The notes under the pieces: generated by a model
The model's database searches: none
Seen by the model: the letters and a program-made list of their open reading frames with translations, nothing else
Told to the model about the DNA's origin: nothing
Assembly (NCBI GenBank): GCA_035631655.1
Contig: DASQIH010000068.1
Span: 1-64,000 of the forward strand
Reading direction: 5' to 3'
Source of the DNA: Gp1-AA122 sp035631655
Lineage (GTDB): Bacteria; Acidobacteriota; Terriglobia; Terriglobales; Acidobacteriaceae
DNA: 64,000 nucleotides
Translations under genes and position numbers: made by a program
Shown: one piece after another, positions 44,301 to 52,959 of the stretch
How the letters are laid out: the number at the start of each line of letters is the position of its first letter
Numbering within the stretch: the stretch's first letter is position 1

Positions 44301-45773
44301 ATGTTCGGCAGCATCGGATGGGTAGAAATCTGGATCATCGTAGGACTGGCGGTACTGGCCGTCATGTTCCTGATCAGCATGCTGGCCCGGCTGTACCGCA
44401 AGGCGGGACCGCATGAGGCACTGGTGGTGTACGGCTTTCGCGGGACACGCGTGGTGAAGGGCCATGGCACGATCATCTTCCCGATGATCGAAAACTGCCG
44501 CGAGCTGTCACTCGAATTAATGTCCTTCGACGTGGCCCCGCAGCAGGACCTGTACACGAAACAAGGCGTCGCCGTCACTGTAGAGGCGGTGGCACAAATC
44601 AAAGTGAAGTCGGATACCGAATCGGTGCTGACTGCGTCGGAGCAGTTCCTCACCAAGACGGACCAGGAGCGCGAAGGCCTGATCCGGCTGGTGATGGAAG
44701 GCCACCTGCGGGGCATCATCGGCCAGCTCACGGTGGAGGAGATCGTCAAGCAGCCCGAGATGGTTTCGGACCGCATGCGCTCCACCTGCGCCGACGACAT
44801 GAACAAGATGGGGCTCGAGGTGATCTCGTTCACCATCAAGGAAGTGCGCGACAAGAACGAGTACATCCTCAACATGGGCAAGCCGGACGTTGCGCGCATC
44901 AAGCGCGATGCGGACGTAGCCGCAGCGGAAGCCGACCGTGATACGGCCATCAAGCGTGCGTTGGCCATGCGCGAATCGGCAGTCGCCAAGGCTCAGGCCG
45001 ACCAGGAGCGAGTGCTGGCCGAGACGCTCTCGTTGGCAAAACAGGCCGAAGCTCAGCGCGACCTGGAAATCAAGAAGGCGCAATACCAGGAGCTGACAAA
45101 GAGACAACAGGCACAAGCTGACAAGGCTTATGACATCCAGGCCAACATCATGCAGCAGCAAGTCATTGCTGAGAGCGTGAAGGTCCAGCAAGTCGAGAAA
45201 GAGCAGCAGGTCAAGGTGCAGGAAGCCGAGATCGCGCGCCGGGAGAAAGAACTCATCGCGACTGTCTTAAAGCAGGCCGAAATCGAGCGTCAACGGATCG
45301 AGACGCTCGCCGAAGCCGAGAAGCAGCGCCTGATGGTGGAAGCCGAAGGCCGTGCGTCGTCCATTCGCGCGCAAGGTGAGGCGGAAGCCGAGATCATCTT
45401 CAAGAAGGGTGACGCGGAAGCCCGGGCGATGAACGTCAAGGCTGAGGCCTTCCAGGAATACAACCAGGCGGCAGTTATCGACAAGCTGCTCACTGGCCTG
45501 CCGGACGTGGTGAGGGCCCTGGCCAGTCCGCTGGCTAACGTGGACAAGATCACCGTGGTCTCCACCGGCAACGGCGACGCCGCCGGCATGAACAAGATCA
45601 CCGGAGATCTCACCAAGATGGCAGCGCAGGTCCCGGCGCTGTTCGAAACACTGTCGGGAATGAACTTGAACGAACTGCTCAGCAAGGTGCGGCAGATCGG
45701 GGACAAAGCCCCAAAGCCGGACGTGTTACCGCCGGCCGACAAGGGCAAGGGCGCAGCCGGAACAGGGAAGTAG
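44301..45773 (+). CDS. Flotillin-like SPFH/band-7 protein
   Basis: A 490-residue membrane scaffold. One N-terminal helix (about 8-28), the SPFH domain (about 30-205, including YTKQGVAVTVEAVAQIKV and LTVEEIVKQPEMVSDRM), a long Ala/Glu/Lys/Gln coiled coil (about 205-385) and the flotillin C-terminal region. The last 30 residues are Lys/Pro/Gly-rich. It matches YqiK/FloT flotillins that organise membrane microdomains with NfeD partners. AGGAGG precedes the ATG. Confidence 0.92.
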   Translation: MFGSIGWVEIWIIVGLAVLAVMFLISMLARLYRKAGPHEALVVYGFRGTRVVKGHGTIIFPMIENCRELSLELMSFDVAPQQDLYTKQGVAVTVEAVAQIKVKSDTESVLTASEQFLTKTDQEREGLIRLVMEGHLRGIIGQLTVEEIVKQPEMVSDRMRSTCADDMNKMGLEVISFTIKEVRDKNEYILNMGKPDVARIKRDADVAAAEADRDTAIKRALAMRESAVAKAQADQERVLAETLSLAKQAEAQRDLEIKKAQYQELTKRQQAQADKAYDIQANIMQQQVIAESVKVQQVEKEQQVKVQEAEIARREKELIATVLKQAEIERQRIETLAEAEKQRLMVEAEGRASSIRAQGEAEAEIIFKKGDAEARAMNVKAEAFQEYNQAAVIDKLLTGLPDVVRALASPLANVDKITVVSTGNGDAAGMNKITGDLTKMAAQVPALFETLSGMNLNELLSKVRQIGDKAPKPDVLPPADKGKGAAGTGK

Positions 45774-45786
45774 CGATGCTTGTGTG

Positions 45787-45805
45787 GGACGGGCGCCTCC
45801 CGTCC
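45787..45805. repeat. Family-3 GC hairpin between flotillin and small protein genes
   Basis: GGACGGG (45787-45793), loop CGCCT, CCCGTCC (45799-45805). Intercistronic; same module as 27753-27776. Confidence 0.65.
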
Positions 45806-45827
45806 TGCGCAATCAGAGGAGATAGAT

Positions 45828-46037
45828 ATGAACAGTCGCAAATCACAATGGATCGGCCTCGGCGTTGCACTGGGAGCGGGAATCGGAGCAGCTCTGGGCG
45901 TGGCTACCCATCAGATGGGCGCCTGGCTGCCCATTGGCACCGGCGTTGGCATCGCCATCGCAAGCGCGTTAGCCGAGAGAAAGAGCGAGGCGGGACGCAG
46001 TCCGCGTACCCAGAAAACAGTTTCGTCCAGGAGCTAG
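45828..46037 (+). CDS. Small glycine-rich membrane protein in the Psp-like operon
   Basis: A 69-residue protein with one or two hydrophobic stretches (about 8-27 and 32-46, WIGLGVALGAGIGAALGVA then GTGVGIAIASALA) and a basic C-terminus. AGAGGAG sits at good distance before ATG 45828. No known family was recognised; the glycine-zipper look resembles small membrane-insertion or stress proteins. Located 31 bp before pspA and 54 bp after the flotillin, it is probably part of the module. Confidence 0.72.
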   Translation: MNSRKSQWIGLGVALGAGIGAALGVATHQMGAWLPIGTGVGIAIASALAERKSEAGRSPRTQKTVSSRS

Positions 46038-46068
46038 TAGCTAGGGGCTAGTTGAAAGGAGTTTCGTT

Positions 46069-46728
46069 ATGGCACTACTAGAGCGAGTTTCCACGCTGGT
46101 CCGGGCCAACCTCAACGACCTGATCGACAAGGCTGAGGACCCGGAAAAGATGATCAAGCAAGTCATCCTCGACATGCAGAACCAACTTCTGCAGGTCAAA
46201 ACGCAGGTGGCGATTGCCATCGCCGACCAGCACCTGCTGGAGAAAAAGCAGAAAGAGAACGAAGAGAAGGCGGAAGACTGGCATCGTCGCGCCGAGTTGG
46301 CGGTCGACAAGAAGCAAGACGACCTGGCCCGCGCCGCCCTGGAGCGTTCCATGAGCTACAAAGAATTGGGGGAGAGCTTTGGCCAGCAAGTGGCCGATCA
46401 GAAGCTGCAGGTCGAGAGCCTGAAGACGGCGCTCAGCAAGCTGGAGCAGAAGCTGTCGGAGGCCAATGCCAAGGCCGATCTGCTGATCGCGCAACATCGC
46501 CGCTCGCGCGCCGTTGGGAAGGCTGCCGACGCGCACATGGCGATCGGCGATGGCTCGAAAGCCGCTGCCTTCGACCGCATGAAGCGCAAGGTGGCGCACT
46601 CGGAAGCGACCAGCCAGGCCAAAGCCGAGATGGTCAGCGACAATGTCGAAGACCGGTTGGCGGCTTTGGAGAAGCAGGACCGGATCGAGCAGTTGCTGGC
46701 GGAGCTGAAGTCAAAGCGAGGCGTGTAG
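46069..46728 (+). CDS. pspA: PspA/IM30 (ESCRT-III-like) membrane-stress protein
   Basis: A 219-residue protein with the PspA fold: an N-terminal amphipathic segment (LLERVSTLVRANLNDLID), the EDPEKMIKQVILDMQNQL signature and a long coiled coil to residue 180, ending in a short helix (DRIEQLLAELKSKRGV). PspA polymers bind and stabilise stressed inner membrane. AAGGAG precedes the ATG. Unlike the enterobacterial operon there are no PspB, PspC or PspF; control is probably by the XRE protein. Confidence 0.93.
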   Translation: MALLERVSTLVRANLNDLIDKAEDPEKMIKQVILDMQNQLLQVKTQVAIAIADQHLLEKKQKENEEKAEDWHRRAELAVDKKQDDLARAALERSMSYKELGESFGQQVADQKLQVESLKTALSKLEQKLSEANAKADLLIAQHRRSRAVGKAADAHMAIGDGSKAAAFDRMKRKVAHSEATSQAKAEMVSDNVEDRLAALEKQDRIEQLLAELKSKRGV

Positions 46729-46734
46729 GGTAGA

Positions 46735-46755
46735 GACGCGGCTTGCCGCGTCTTT
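46735..46755 (+). terminator. Terminator-like hairpin after pspA
   Basis: GACGCGG, loop CTTG, CCGCGTC then TTT, seven bases after the pspA stop. It closes the XRE-to-pspA operon. The T run is short, so strength is uncertain. Confidence 0.6.
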
Positions 46756-47046
46756 GTAGCGCCGGCGTCTCGCCGGCTGTCGCGAGGGCGTCCTCGCCCT
46801 CGCAACCTTGCGATTGCTAGGACCGTACTCATGATTTCGAACGCGACTTTATCCTCGAGCAGATTCGGCTCTCGATTCGTCTGCACGGGTGTCTCCGTGT
46901 CATTCTCATGAGCCATTCCGATTGCGCAACCTACGGCGGCTTGGCTCGGAGTTTGGAAATTGCTCGGTGAGGCCGGCGGAAGATGTGGCGTGAAAACGAA
47001 GGGGCCACGTTCATGCGCGGACAAGAGTGTCCGCGCCACACAGTTG
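46756..47046. repeat. Cluster of GC-rich hairpins (family 3 type), no gene
   Basis: Between pspA and tRNA-Arg there is no supported gene. Three strong hairpins lie here: GCCGGCG-TCT-CGCCGGC (46761-46777), GCGAGGGCG-TCCT-CGCCCTCGC (46782-46803) and GCGCGGACA-AGAG-TGTCCGCGC (47015-47036). They resemble short REP-like palindromes. Confidence 0.7.
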
Positions 47047-47092
47047 GGTAGAGTAGCTAGCACGGCTTTCTTCCGATAGACTTTTATTGCGC

Positions 47093-47169
47093 GGCCCCGT
47101 AGCTCAACTGGATAGAGCATCAGACTTCGGATCTGAGGGTTGGGGGTTCGACTCCCTCCGGGGTCGCCA
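47093..47169 (+). tRNA. tRNA-Arg (anticodon TCG)
   Basis: A 77-nt cloverleaf. Acceptor GGCCCCG pairs with CGGGGTC (one G-T), the D arm is GCTC-AACTGGATA-GAGC, the anticodon arm TCAGA-CTTCGGA-TCTGA gives anticodon TCG reading CGA, and the T arm holds TTCGACT. The encoded discriminator is G followed by CCA at 47167-47169. Confidence 0.95.
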
Positions 47170-47235
47170 GAAGACAGTAGCTAGTAGTTAGGAGTCACTA
47201 ATTAGTTGGCAGTAGCTTCATCATTCCAAACCAAA

Positions 47236-47423
47236 CTCGTCATCCTGTGAGAGAAGCTGGTCAGCATGAAGGACCAGCGAAGTCGAAGGATCCCTGCACG
47301 GCAAAATGCTCAACCGAGGCTCCGAGGTATTCTCCCAGGGCAGCATGCCGTGAGTGCCCTGGCGCGCTACTGATGACTTCAGACCCGTAACGATCCTTCG
47401 ACTCCGCTCAGGATGACAGCGAG
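47236..47423. repeat. Family-1 palindromic repeat (long complete copy)
   Basis: A 188-bp copy running from ctcgtcatcctgtgag to ctcaggatgacagcgag, which are inverted. The inner words gaagtcgaaggatcc and gatccttcgactcc are also inverted. It ends four bases before the rmuC stop codon. Confidence 0.85.
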
Positions 47424-47426
47424 AAT

Positions 47427-48743
47427 CTACGCGCTGGCTTTGTCGGTCAGGGCGCTGGTCTCTGTCGATTGATCGAGTTCCAGTTGCTCCTGGCCACTGA
47501 GAGCGCTTACGCGGCCGCGATAGGTCTTCAGGTGTTTGGAAGCGGTGTCAAACGCTTCTTGCGCTTTGTTCAGATTCTTGCCAACGTTTTCGAACTGCGT
47601 CTGGAAGTAATCGAACGATTTCTGCGCTTTGCTCAGCTCCAGACGGCTCTTCTCAAAGCGGCTGGCCACTTCGTACCACTTGTGCACCAGCGCAATGGTT
47701 TGCAGGGTCATAAGCAGGGTATTCGGTGAAACCGGGAAGACATGCTGCTGGTTGAGCCAATCGGCCAAGTCACGGTTGCGTACCGCTTCCATGTAGAGCG
47801 TTTCGCTGGGCAGATACATGAGAGCGATGTCGGTCGTACCGTTCTCCGGCTGAATGTACGCCTTGATGCGCTTGGCTTCGGCTTTCATCACGCGCACAAA
47901 TTCGTGGCGCGCCTCTTCGATTTCCGCCTCATCGCTGCTTTCAAACAAGGCGAGCACTTGCTCACGTGGAAATTTGGCGTCGATGGGAAGCCGCCGGTCG
48001 GGAAATTGAATCATGGCGTCGGCACGTCCGCCGCCCTCGCCGGGCGAAGACTGGAACTCGTACATGTGCGCAGGCAGGAAATCTGCCAGCAGCCGCTCCA
48101 GACTCGCCTCGCCAAACTGACCACGCATGTGCGGCAGCTTCAGAAGATTATTAAGATCGTTGATGGAATGTCCTAAGGCTCCGACCTCACGAAGCTGTTC
48201 TTCCGCCGCCTTCAAATGCTGCTGCACTTTCTCGAACTGCGCGAAGCCTTCTTTGATGTTCTGATCGAGCTTCTCCTGAACCTGATGGGTGATCTCGAGC
48301 AGCTTGGCGTCCACCCGGTCGCGGATGGCTTCCAGGCTCTGGGCCGTCCGCTGGTTCAGGTTCTCGAACTCGGTCTTCAGCTGGGCTGTGGTCAAGGCAA
48401 GCGAACCGGTCAGCTCGGTACGGGCATCGAGCAGATGCTGCGTCTGCTCCCGCCGACCACTCGCTAGTTGCCCCTCGACTGAGTCCCGGATCTCCCGAAA
48501 CCCGCTGCTGACCCTATCCGCGACCTCCTGGCGCAGGTCTCCCTTGGTGCTCTCCATGCGCCCCGCCATGTCCGCAGTAGCCGATCTAAGCTGTTGAGTA
48601 ATCGATAGATCCAGGTTTCCGAGCTGATTTGAGAGCTGTCCCAGCACGTTCGAAGGCTGGGAAAGTCTACGGAAGGCGACCAGCACTACCCCCACAAGGA
48701 TCAGATTGAGGCCGACGGCGATAACCAGCAAAACTGTGTCCAT
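47427..48743 (-). CDS. rmuC: DNA recombination protein RmuC
   Basis: A 438-residue protein with an N-terminal membrane helix (5-25), a long coiled coil (about 30-190) and the RmuC nuclease-fold domain (about 200-380), with MRGQFGEASLERLLADFLP, PDRRLPIDAKFP and TTDIALMYLPSETLY as signatures. RmuC limits sequence inversions and may act as a restriction-like endonuclease on foreign or rearranged DNA. It is a stand-alone gene bounded by a repeat. Confidence 0.93.
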   Translation of the reverse strand: MDTVLLVIAVGLNLILVGVVLVAFRRLSQPSNVLGQLSNQLGNLDLSITQQLRSATADMAGRMESTKGDLRQEVADRVSSGFREIRDSVEGQLASGRREQTQHLLDARTELTGSLALTTAQLKTEFENLNQRTAQSLEAIRDRVDAKLLEITHQVQEKLDQNIKEGFAQFEKVQQHLKAAEEQLREVGALGHSINDLNNLLKLPHMRGQFGEASLERLLADFLPAHMYEFQSSPGEGGGRADAMIQFPDRRLPIDAKFPREQVLALFESSDEAEIEEARHEFVRVMKAEAKRIKAYIQPENGTTDIALMYLPSETLYMEAVRNRDLADWLNQQHVFPVSPNTLLMTLQTIALVHKWYEVASRFEKSRLELSKAQKSFDYFQTQFENVGKNLNKAQEAFDTASKHLKTYRGRVSALSGQEQLELDQSTETSALTDKASA

Positions 48744-48837
48744 GGTAATTGGCTGACCCTGATTCTACGTTCTACCCTGAAGGAAACAAAGACAGAAGTT
48801 TGCCCTAGCCGGGCATCTCAAGATAGGTAAACAAGCG

Positions 48838-49647
48838 ATGCTTTGGGCCCTGATTGCCGCTTTCGCCTGGCTTCTTCCGACGGGAACCGAACCTCCGATC
48901 CCGGAATTCTCACTGGCTTACGACTCGCAGGCCGAACAGCGCCTCCTGGAATTGACCAACCAGGAGCGTCAGAAGGCAGGAGTGCCCCCTCTGCAGCTCG
49001 ATCCGGGGCTGACGGCGGCTGCCCGTCAACATGCTGCCCTCATGGCTCCCCGCGGCCAGTTGTCGCACCAGTTTCCGGGCGAGCCGCCTCTCATGCAGCG
49101 CCTCTCAAAAGCTTCTCCGCACCTGAACAATGCGGGAGAGAACGTTGCCTTCGATAGCGACGTCGATCGTGCCCATCAGGGCTTGATGCACTCGCCGCCA
49201 CATCGCCGCAACCTTCTCAGCCCCAATTTCAACGTGGTCGGTTTTGGCGCTGTCAAACGGGGGGATACGATTTACGTAGTAGAGGATTTTGGCCACAAGG
49301 TGCAGACCTATTCGGTGGCCGAGGCTGAGAACCGGGTGGCCGATGCCATTAGCCGTACGCGAACCAGCGTGCGCGGTCCGCAATTGCGCCGCGTACAGTT
49401 AGGAAGGCTGCGTAAAGCCGCCTGCTCCATGGCCAATCACGACCACCTGAACCCAAGAACAGTCCGTGGACTCGAGGGGACACGTTATGTGATCAGCTAC
49501 ACCAACCTGCAACCCGAGTCGCTTCCAGCCAACATTCAGAAGCCACTCCACGACGACCATCTGCGCAGCTTCGCAGTGGGTGCCTGCTTCGCACCGTCCC
49601 CCAGCTATCCCGGTGGAACCTACTGGGTGGCGGTAGCGTTTTACTAA
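48838..49647 (+). CDS. CAP-domain (SCP/PR-1-like) exported protein
   Basis: A 269-residue protein with a short hydrophobic N-terminus (1-15), probably a signal peptide, and a CAP domain (about 30-155). Conserved residues appear in LLELTNQERQKAGVPPL, LTAAARQHAALMA, AGENVAF and HRRNLLSPNFNVVGFG, including the histidine and glutamate cleft. The C-terminal 110 residues have no recognised domain. Bacterial CAP proteins are extracytoplasmic; function unknown. Confidence 0.87.
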   Translation: MLWALIAAFAWLLPTGTEPPIPEFSLAYDSQAEQRLLELTNQERQKAGVPPLQLDPGLTAAARQHAALMAPRGQLSHQFPGEPPLMQRLSKASPHLNNAGENVAFDSDVDRAHQGLMHSPPHRRNLLSPNFNVVGFGAVKRGDTIYVVEDFGHKVQTYSVAEAENRVADAISRTRTSVRGPQLRRVQLGRLRKAACSMANHDHLNPRTVRGLEGTRYVISYTNLQPESLPANIQKPLHDDHLRSFAVGACFAPSPSYPGGTYWVAVAFY

Positions 49648-49657
49648 ACAAGCAGCT

Positions 49658-49777
49658 CATGTCGTCATCCTGAGGGACGGTCCAGGTCCCGAACGGATCT
49701 CGCGTGCACCGCCACCGATTAAAAAGCCAACACCAGATTCCTCGGTGGCTGAAGCCGCCTCGGAATGACAAGACATG
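49658..49777. repeat. Family-1 related palindromic repeat (divergent complete copy)
   Basis: A 120-bp copy starting catgtcgtcatcctgaggga and ending cctcggaatgacaagacatg, inverted with mismatches. The core differs from the other copies, so it may be a subfamily. Confidence 0.75.
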
Positions 49778-49807
49778 AGATTTGCTTCGGTGAGTCTGAC
49801 GCCTCTA

Positions 49808-50062
49808 TTACACCGCAATGCGCGGGCGCTTGGGATCATTAAGGCGCAGCCGAACCGGCGTTTGTCGCTGCAGCGTGTTCTTGATGTATTCCTCGCCGGC
49901 TTGCATCATCTGCTTCCACATACCATAGGCTCGGCCGTCGCGGTTCAGGAAGGCGATTGCCTCTTCGCGAGTCATGACCGTACCGAGCTCGCCCGCGAAC
50001 TGGCTCAAGTGAGCAGCTGTAATTTCCGCAATAACTTTTTCGCGTCTCTTTTTCTCGGTCAT
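49808..50062 (-). CDS. Small hypothetical protein
   Basis: An 84-residue mainly helical, basic protein starting MTEKKRREKVIAEITAAHL. GGGG stands eight bases before the ATG. No known domain was recognised. It is opposite in direction to both neighbours. Its composition and start site make it a plausible gene, but no independent support is available. Confidence 0.55.
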   Translation of the reverse strand: MTEKKRREKVIAEITAAHLSQFAGELGTVMTREEAIAFLNRDGRAYGMWKQMMQAGEEYIKNTLQRQTPVRLRLNDPKRPRIAV

Positions 50063-50225
50063 GAGCTACCCCGAATCGCTAATAAAAATACTCCGATGCT
50101 GAGCTTCCAGCTACCTTACATATCACGTGTGAATGTGATCTCCATCACTAAGCGGGTGGGTGATGAGGGCAACTCAGGTCTTTGCTCTACGTGCTAAGCT
50201 GGAGGCCAATTTTCAAGTTCCGTTT

Positions 50226-51167
50226 ATGGAGACCTCCGGGAAGATTCTCGTCGGAACGGCTGGCTGGTCTTACAAAGACTGGAATGGCGTCTTCTATCCC
50301 GACTACCTGACGGCCCGCAAAATTCATCCTTTGGAGTACCTGGCGCAGTTCTTCGACGTAGTCGAGATCAACACGTCGTTCTATGGACCGATCAAACCGG
50401 AGCTGGCGAAAATCTGGTGCCGCAAAGTTGCCGCCGTGAACCCTAAATTCGTGTTCACGGCCAAGCTGCTGAAGTCTTTCACCCATTCACCGCTGTCGGT
50501 GATGGAACCGACGTCGGCAGCCAGCATTCGCCCGGGAGAGCAAGACGAGGCTCAGACCCGCGAGGGCCTCGATACGCTTGCCTCGGAAGGCCGCCTGGGG
50601 GCGCTGCTGATCCAGTTTCCGGTTTCTTACAAGAACACCTCTCTCAACCGCGAGTATCTCGAACAGTTACTCCGACAATTTATTGAATACCCGCGCGTGG
50701 TCGAGGTTCGCCATGAGAGCTGGAACAACCCGGAAACGATCGCCTACTTCACCAGGATGAACGTGGGCTTTTGCAATATCGACCAGCCGCAGATCGGCCG
50801 CTCTCTCTCCCCAACCGAGCACGTGACCGCTGCCATCGGCTACATTCGCCTGCACGGCCGCAATTACGAGCAGTGGTTCGATTCCGACAGCCGCAACGAC
50901 CGCTACAACTATCTCTACAGTGCGGCGGAATTGCTCGATTGGAAAGAAAAAATCGAACTCGTTGCCCACAGGGCGGAAGTCACCTACGTGGTGACCAACA
51001 ACCACTTCGAAGCAAAGGCCGGTGTGAATGCGCTTCAGTTGAAGACCTTATTAAGCGGTCAGCGTGTAAAAGCTCCCGAGCCGCTACTGCGTCGTTACCC
51101 GGAGTTGAAGCAGTTTGCCGATCCTGCGGCGGATACTTCTGATCCGAATCTTTCGTTGCTGGCGTGA
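50226..51167 (+). CDS. DUF72 family TIM-barrel protein
   Basis: A 313-residue cytoplasmic protein of the YecE/DUF72 family, fold TIM barrel, function unknown. It opens KILVGTAGWSYKDWNGVFYP, has NTSFYGPIKPELAKIW, VEVRHESWN, YIRLHGRN and YVVTNNHFEAKAGVNAL, all family blocks. ATG 50226 places the first strand at the normal distance; a GTG/ATG at 50160/50163 would add 21-22 residues. Confidence 0.9.
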   Translation: METSGKILVGTAGWSYKDWNGVFYPDYLTARKIHPLEYLAQFFDVVEINTSFYGPIKPELAKIWCRKVAAVNPKFVFTAKLLKSFTHSPLSVMEPTSAASIRPGEQDEAQTREGLDTLASEGRLGALLIQFPVSYKNTSLNREYLEQLLRQFIEYPRVVEVRHESWNNPETIAYFTRMNVGFCNIDQPQIGRSLSPTEHVTAAIGYIRLHGRNYEQWFDSDSRNDRYNYLYSAAELLDWKEKIELVAHRAEVTYVVTNNHFEAKAGVNALQLKTLLSGQRVKAPEPLLRRYPELKQFADPAADTSDPNLSLLA

Positions 51168-51171
51168 AGAT

Positions 51172-51260
51172 AGGCTCTAGGCACTAGCTAAGCTAGGCAC
51201 TAGGCTCTTGGCTCTAGGGTTCAGCTTTCATCGCGTGATTTTTGACCTAAAGCCTAGAGC
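51172..51260. repeat. Low-complexity ctaggcacta tract
   Basis: Repeated words ctctaggcactagctaagctaggcac-like follow the DUF72 stop (shown here only in part: taggcactag, ctaggcacta, gctctaggg, cctagagcg). The left and right words are loosely inverted. Confidence 0.65.
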
Positions 51261-51374
51261 GTGCAACTTTTTCCTCGCTGCCCTCGTAATTACCAATAGA
51301 CACGGCAGTGACCAGCGAGCCGACTAACTTTCGGCTTGCTGCCGCGTCCAACAGACAGATCGCAAGAGGTGCTT

Positions 51375-51491
51375 ATGGATGCGAAATACAACTACATCAT
51401 AGACAGCCTGAAGTGGCGGATTGTGTTGAATGTGGCCGGATTCGCGATGTGGCTGGCGGCGGCGTTCGTGCTGATGAAAACGGCTGGGTAG
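51375..51491 (+). CDS. 38-residue single-span membrane microprotein
   Basis: A short reading frame beginning MDAKYNYIIDSLKWRIVL. Residues 15-34 form one hydrophobic helix and the C-terminus is MKTAG. AAGAGG lies about six bases before the ATG, a good ribosome site. It ends 18 bases before the convergent ispG stop. No known family recognised; similar tiny membrane proteins exist in many genomes. Plausible but unproven. Confidence 0.6.
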   Translation: MDAKYNYIIDSLKWRIVLNVAGFAMWLAAAFVLMKTAG

Positions 51492-51508
51492 CACCGGCGT
51501 CCCGCCGG

Positions 51509-52747
51509 TTACTTCGCGGCGACTTCCACCTTGGCAGCGTAGTGTGAATCTACGTATCCGTCCAGGATCTTGATGAATTCGGCAACGATGCGATCGCCTC
51601 TCAGAGTCGTGAGCAGCCGACCATCCACATAGACCGGCGCTTTGGGTTCTTCGAATGTCCCGGGCAGCGAGATGCCCAGGTTGGCGTGCTTGGATTCGCC
51701 CGGGCCATTTACCACACAACCCATGACGGCGACCTTCATTTCCTCCACGCCGGTATAGCGTCCTTTCCACATGGGCATCTGCTCGCGGAGGTAGGACTGA
51801 ATCTGTTCCGCCATTTCCTGGAAGAACGTGCTGGTGGTACGTCCACAGCCGGGGCAGGCGGTCACTTGTGGCGTGAAGCTGCGCATCCCTAGCGATTGCA
51901 GAATCTGCTGAGCCACGCGCACTTCTTGGGTGCGATCCCCGCCGGGCGCTGGCGTGAGAGAGACGCGAATCGTATCCCCAATCCCTTCCTGCAACAGAAC
52001 GCCCAGCGCAGCTGACGAAGCGACGATGCCTTTCGCTCCCATGCCCGCTTCCGTGAGTCCAAGATGCAGCGGGTAATTGCATCGCGCAGCCAGCGAGCGG
52101 TATACGTCAATCAGATCTTGCACACCACTCACCTTGGCACTCAAGATGATCTGATCGGAACGGAGCCCATACTTCTCGGCGAGAGCTGCGGAATTCAGCG
52201 CGCTGACTACCATGGCTTCCATGGTGACTTCCCGCGCGTCTTTCGGCTCGGCTAAGCGCGAGTTTTCATCCATCATGCGGGTGAGCAGCGCCTGGTCCAG
52301 CGAGCCCCAGTTCACGCCGATGCGCACCGGCTTCTGATGCTTGACCGCGACTTCCACCATGGTACGGAAGTTGGAGTCGTCCTTGCGGCCTACGCTCACA
52401 TTGCCGGGATTGATGCGGTACTTAGCCAAAGTCTCCGCGCAGCCAGGATACTTTGTCAGCAGAATGTGCCCGTTGTAGTGGAAGTCGCCGATAATGGGCA
52501 CGTTCACACCCTGCCGATCGAGTTGCTCAACAATCGTAGGAACCGCAGCCGCGGCCTCTTCGTTGTTAACCGTAACCCGCACCAGTTCAGACCCGGCGCG
52601 CGCCAGAGCAGCAACTTGCTCGACAGTGGAGGTGACATCGGCGGTATCGGTGTTGGTCATCGACTGCACCACGACCGGTGCATCACTGCCCACGCGCACC
52701 TCGCCGATTGAGGCAGTTACAGTTTTCCTGCGTTGGATATCAGCCAT
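51509..52747 (-). CDS. ispG: 4-hydroxy-3-methylbut-2-enyl diphosphate synthase IspG
   Basis: A 412-residue iron-sulfur enzyme, the next-to-last step of the MEP isoprenoid pathway. The TIM-barrel half starts VRVGSDAPVVVQSMTNTDTADV and the cluster ligands are in TACPGCGRT and VMGCVVNGPGE. AGAGG precedes the ATG. It follows rseP-dxr-cdsA-uppS on the same strand after a 212-bp gap filled by a repeat; the MEP enzyme DXR is encoded nearby. Confidence 0.95.
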   Translation of the reverse strand: MADIQRRKTVTASIGEVRVGSDAPVVVQSMTNTDTADVTSTVEQVAALARAGSELVRVTVNNEEAAAAVPTIVEQLDRQGVNVPIIGDFHYNGHILLTKYPGCAETLAKYRINPGNVSVGRKDDSNFRTMVEVAVKHQKPVRIGVNWGSLDQALLTRMMDENSRLAEPKDAREVTMEAMVVSALNSAALAEKYGLRSDQIILSAKVSGVQDLIDVYRSLAARCNYPLHLGLTEAGMGAKGIVASSAALGVLLQEGIGDTIRVSLTPAPGGDRTQEVRVAQQILQSLGMRSFTPQVTACPGCGRTTSTFFQEMAEQIQSYLREQMPMWKGRYTGVEEMKVAVMGCVVNGPGESKHANLGISLPGTFEEPKAPVYVDGRLLTTLRGDRIVAEFIKILDGYVDSHYAAKVEVAAK

Positions 52748-52770
52748 CGGAACCTCTAGTTTAGCAGAGA

Positions 52771-52937
52771 CGCTGTCATCCTAAGCGGAGCTTGGGCTCG
52801 TGCAGCGAGGCCACGCGGAGTCGAAGGATCCCTTGGTGGTGTTCGGTCCGTAATGAGTATGCCTTGCGAACCTATGAGCCCTGCGAGCGGGTAGGGTCTT
52901 TCGACTCGGGCTGAAGCCCTCGCTCAGGATGATAGCG
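52771..52937. repeat. Family-1 palindromic repeat (complete copy)
   Basis: A 167-bp copy from cgctgtcatcctaagc to gctcaggatgatagcg, inverted. The inner words gagtcgaaggatccc and gggtctttcgactc are also inverted. It lies between rseP and ispG. Confidence 0.85.
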
Positions 52938-52959
52938 GCTAAGAATGGGTTTGCAACCC

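Noticed and set aside
46756..47169. Prophage or integrative element attachment site at tRNA-Arg
   Set aside because: No integrase, no duplicated tRNA 3' end and ordinary housekeeping genes on both sides.
49775..50197. A 140-residue plus-strand frame opposite the small hypothetical protein
   Set aside because: The minus-strand frame has a better start site and composition; the plus frame runs through a non-coding spacer into the DUF72 5' region.
47236..52937. Possible CRISPR array from repeated palindromic words
   Set aside because: Copies are far apart, of different lengths and not interspersed with uniform spacers; no cas genes are present.
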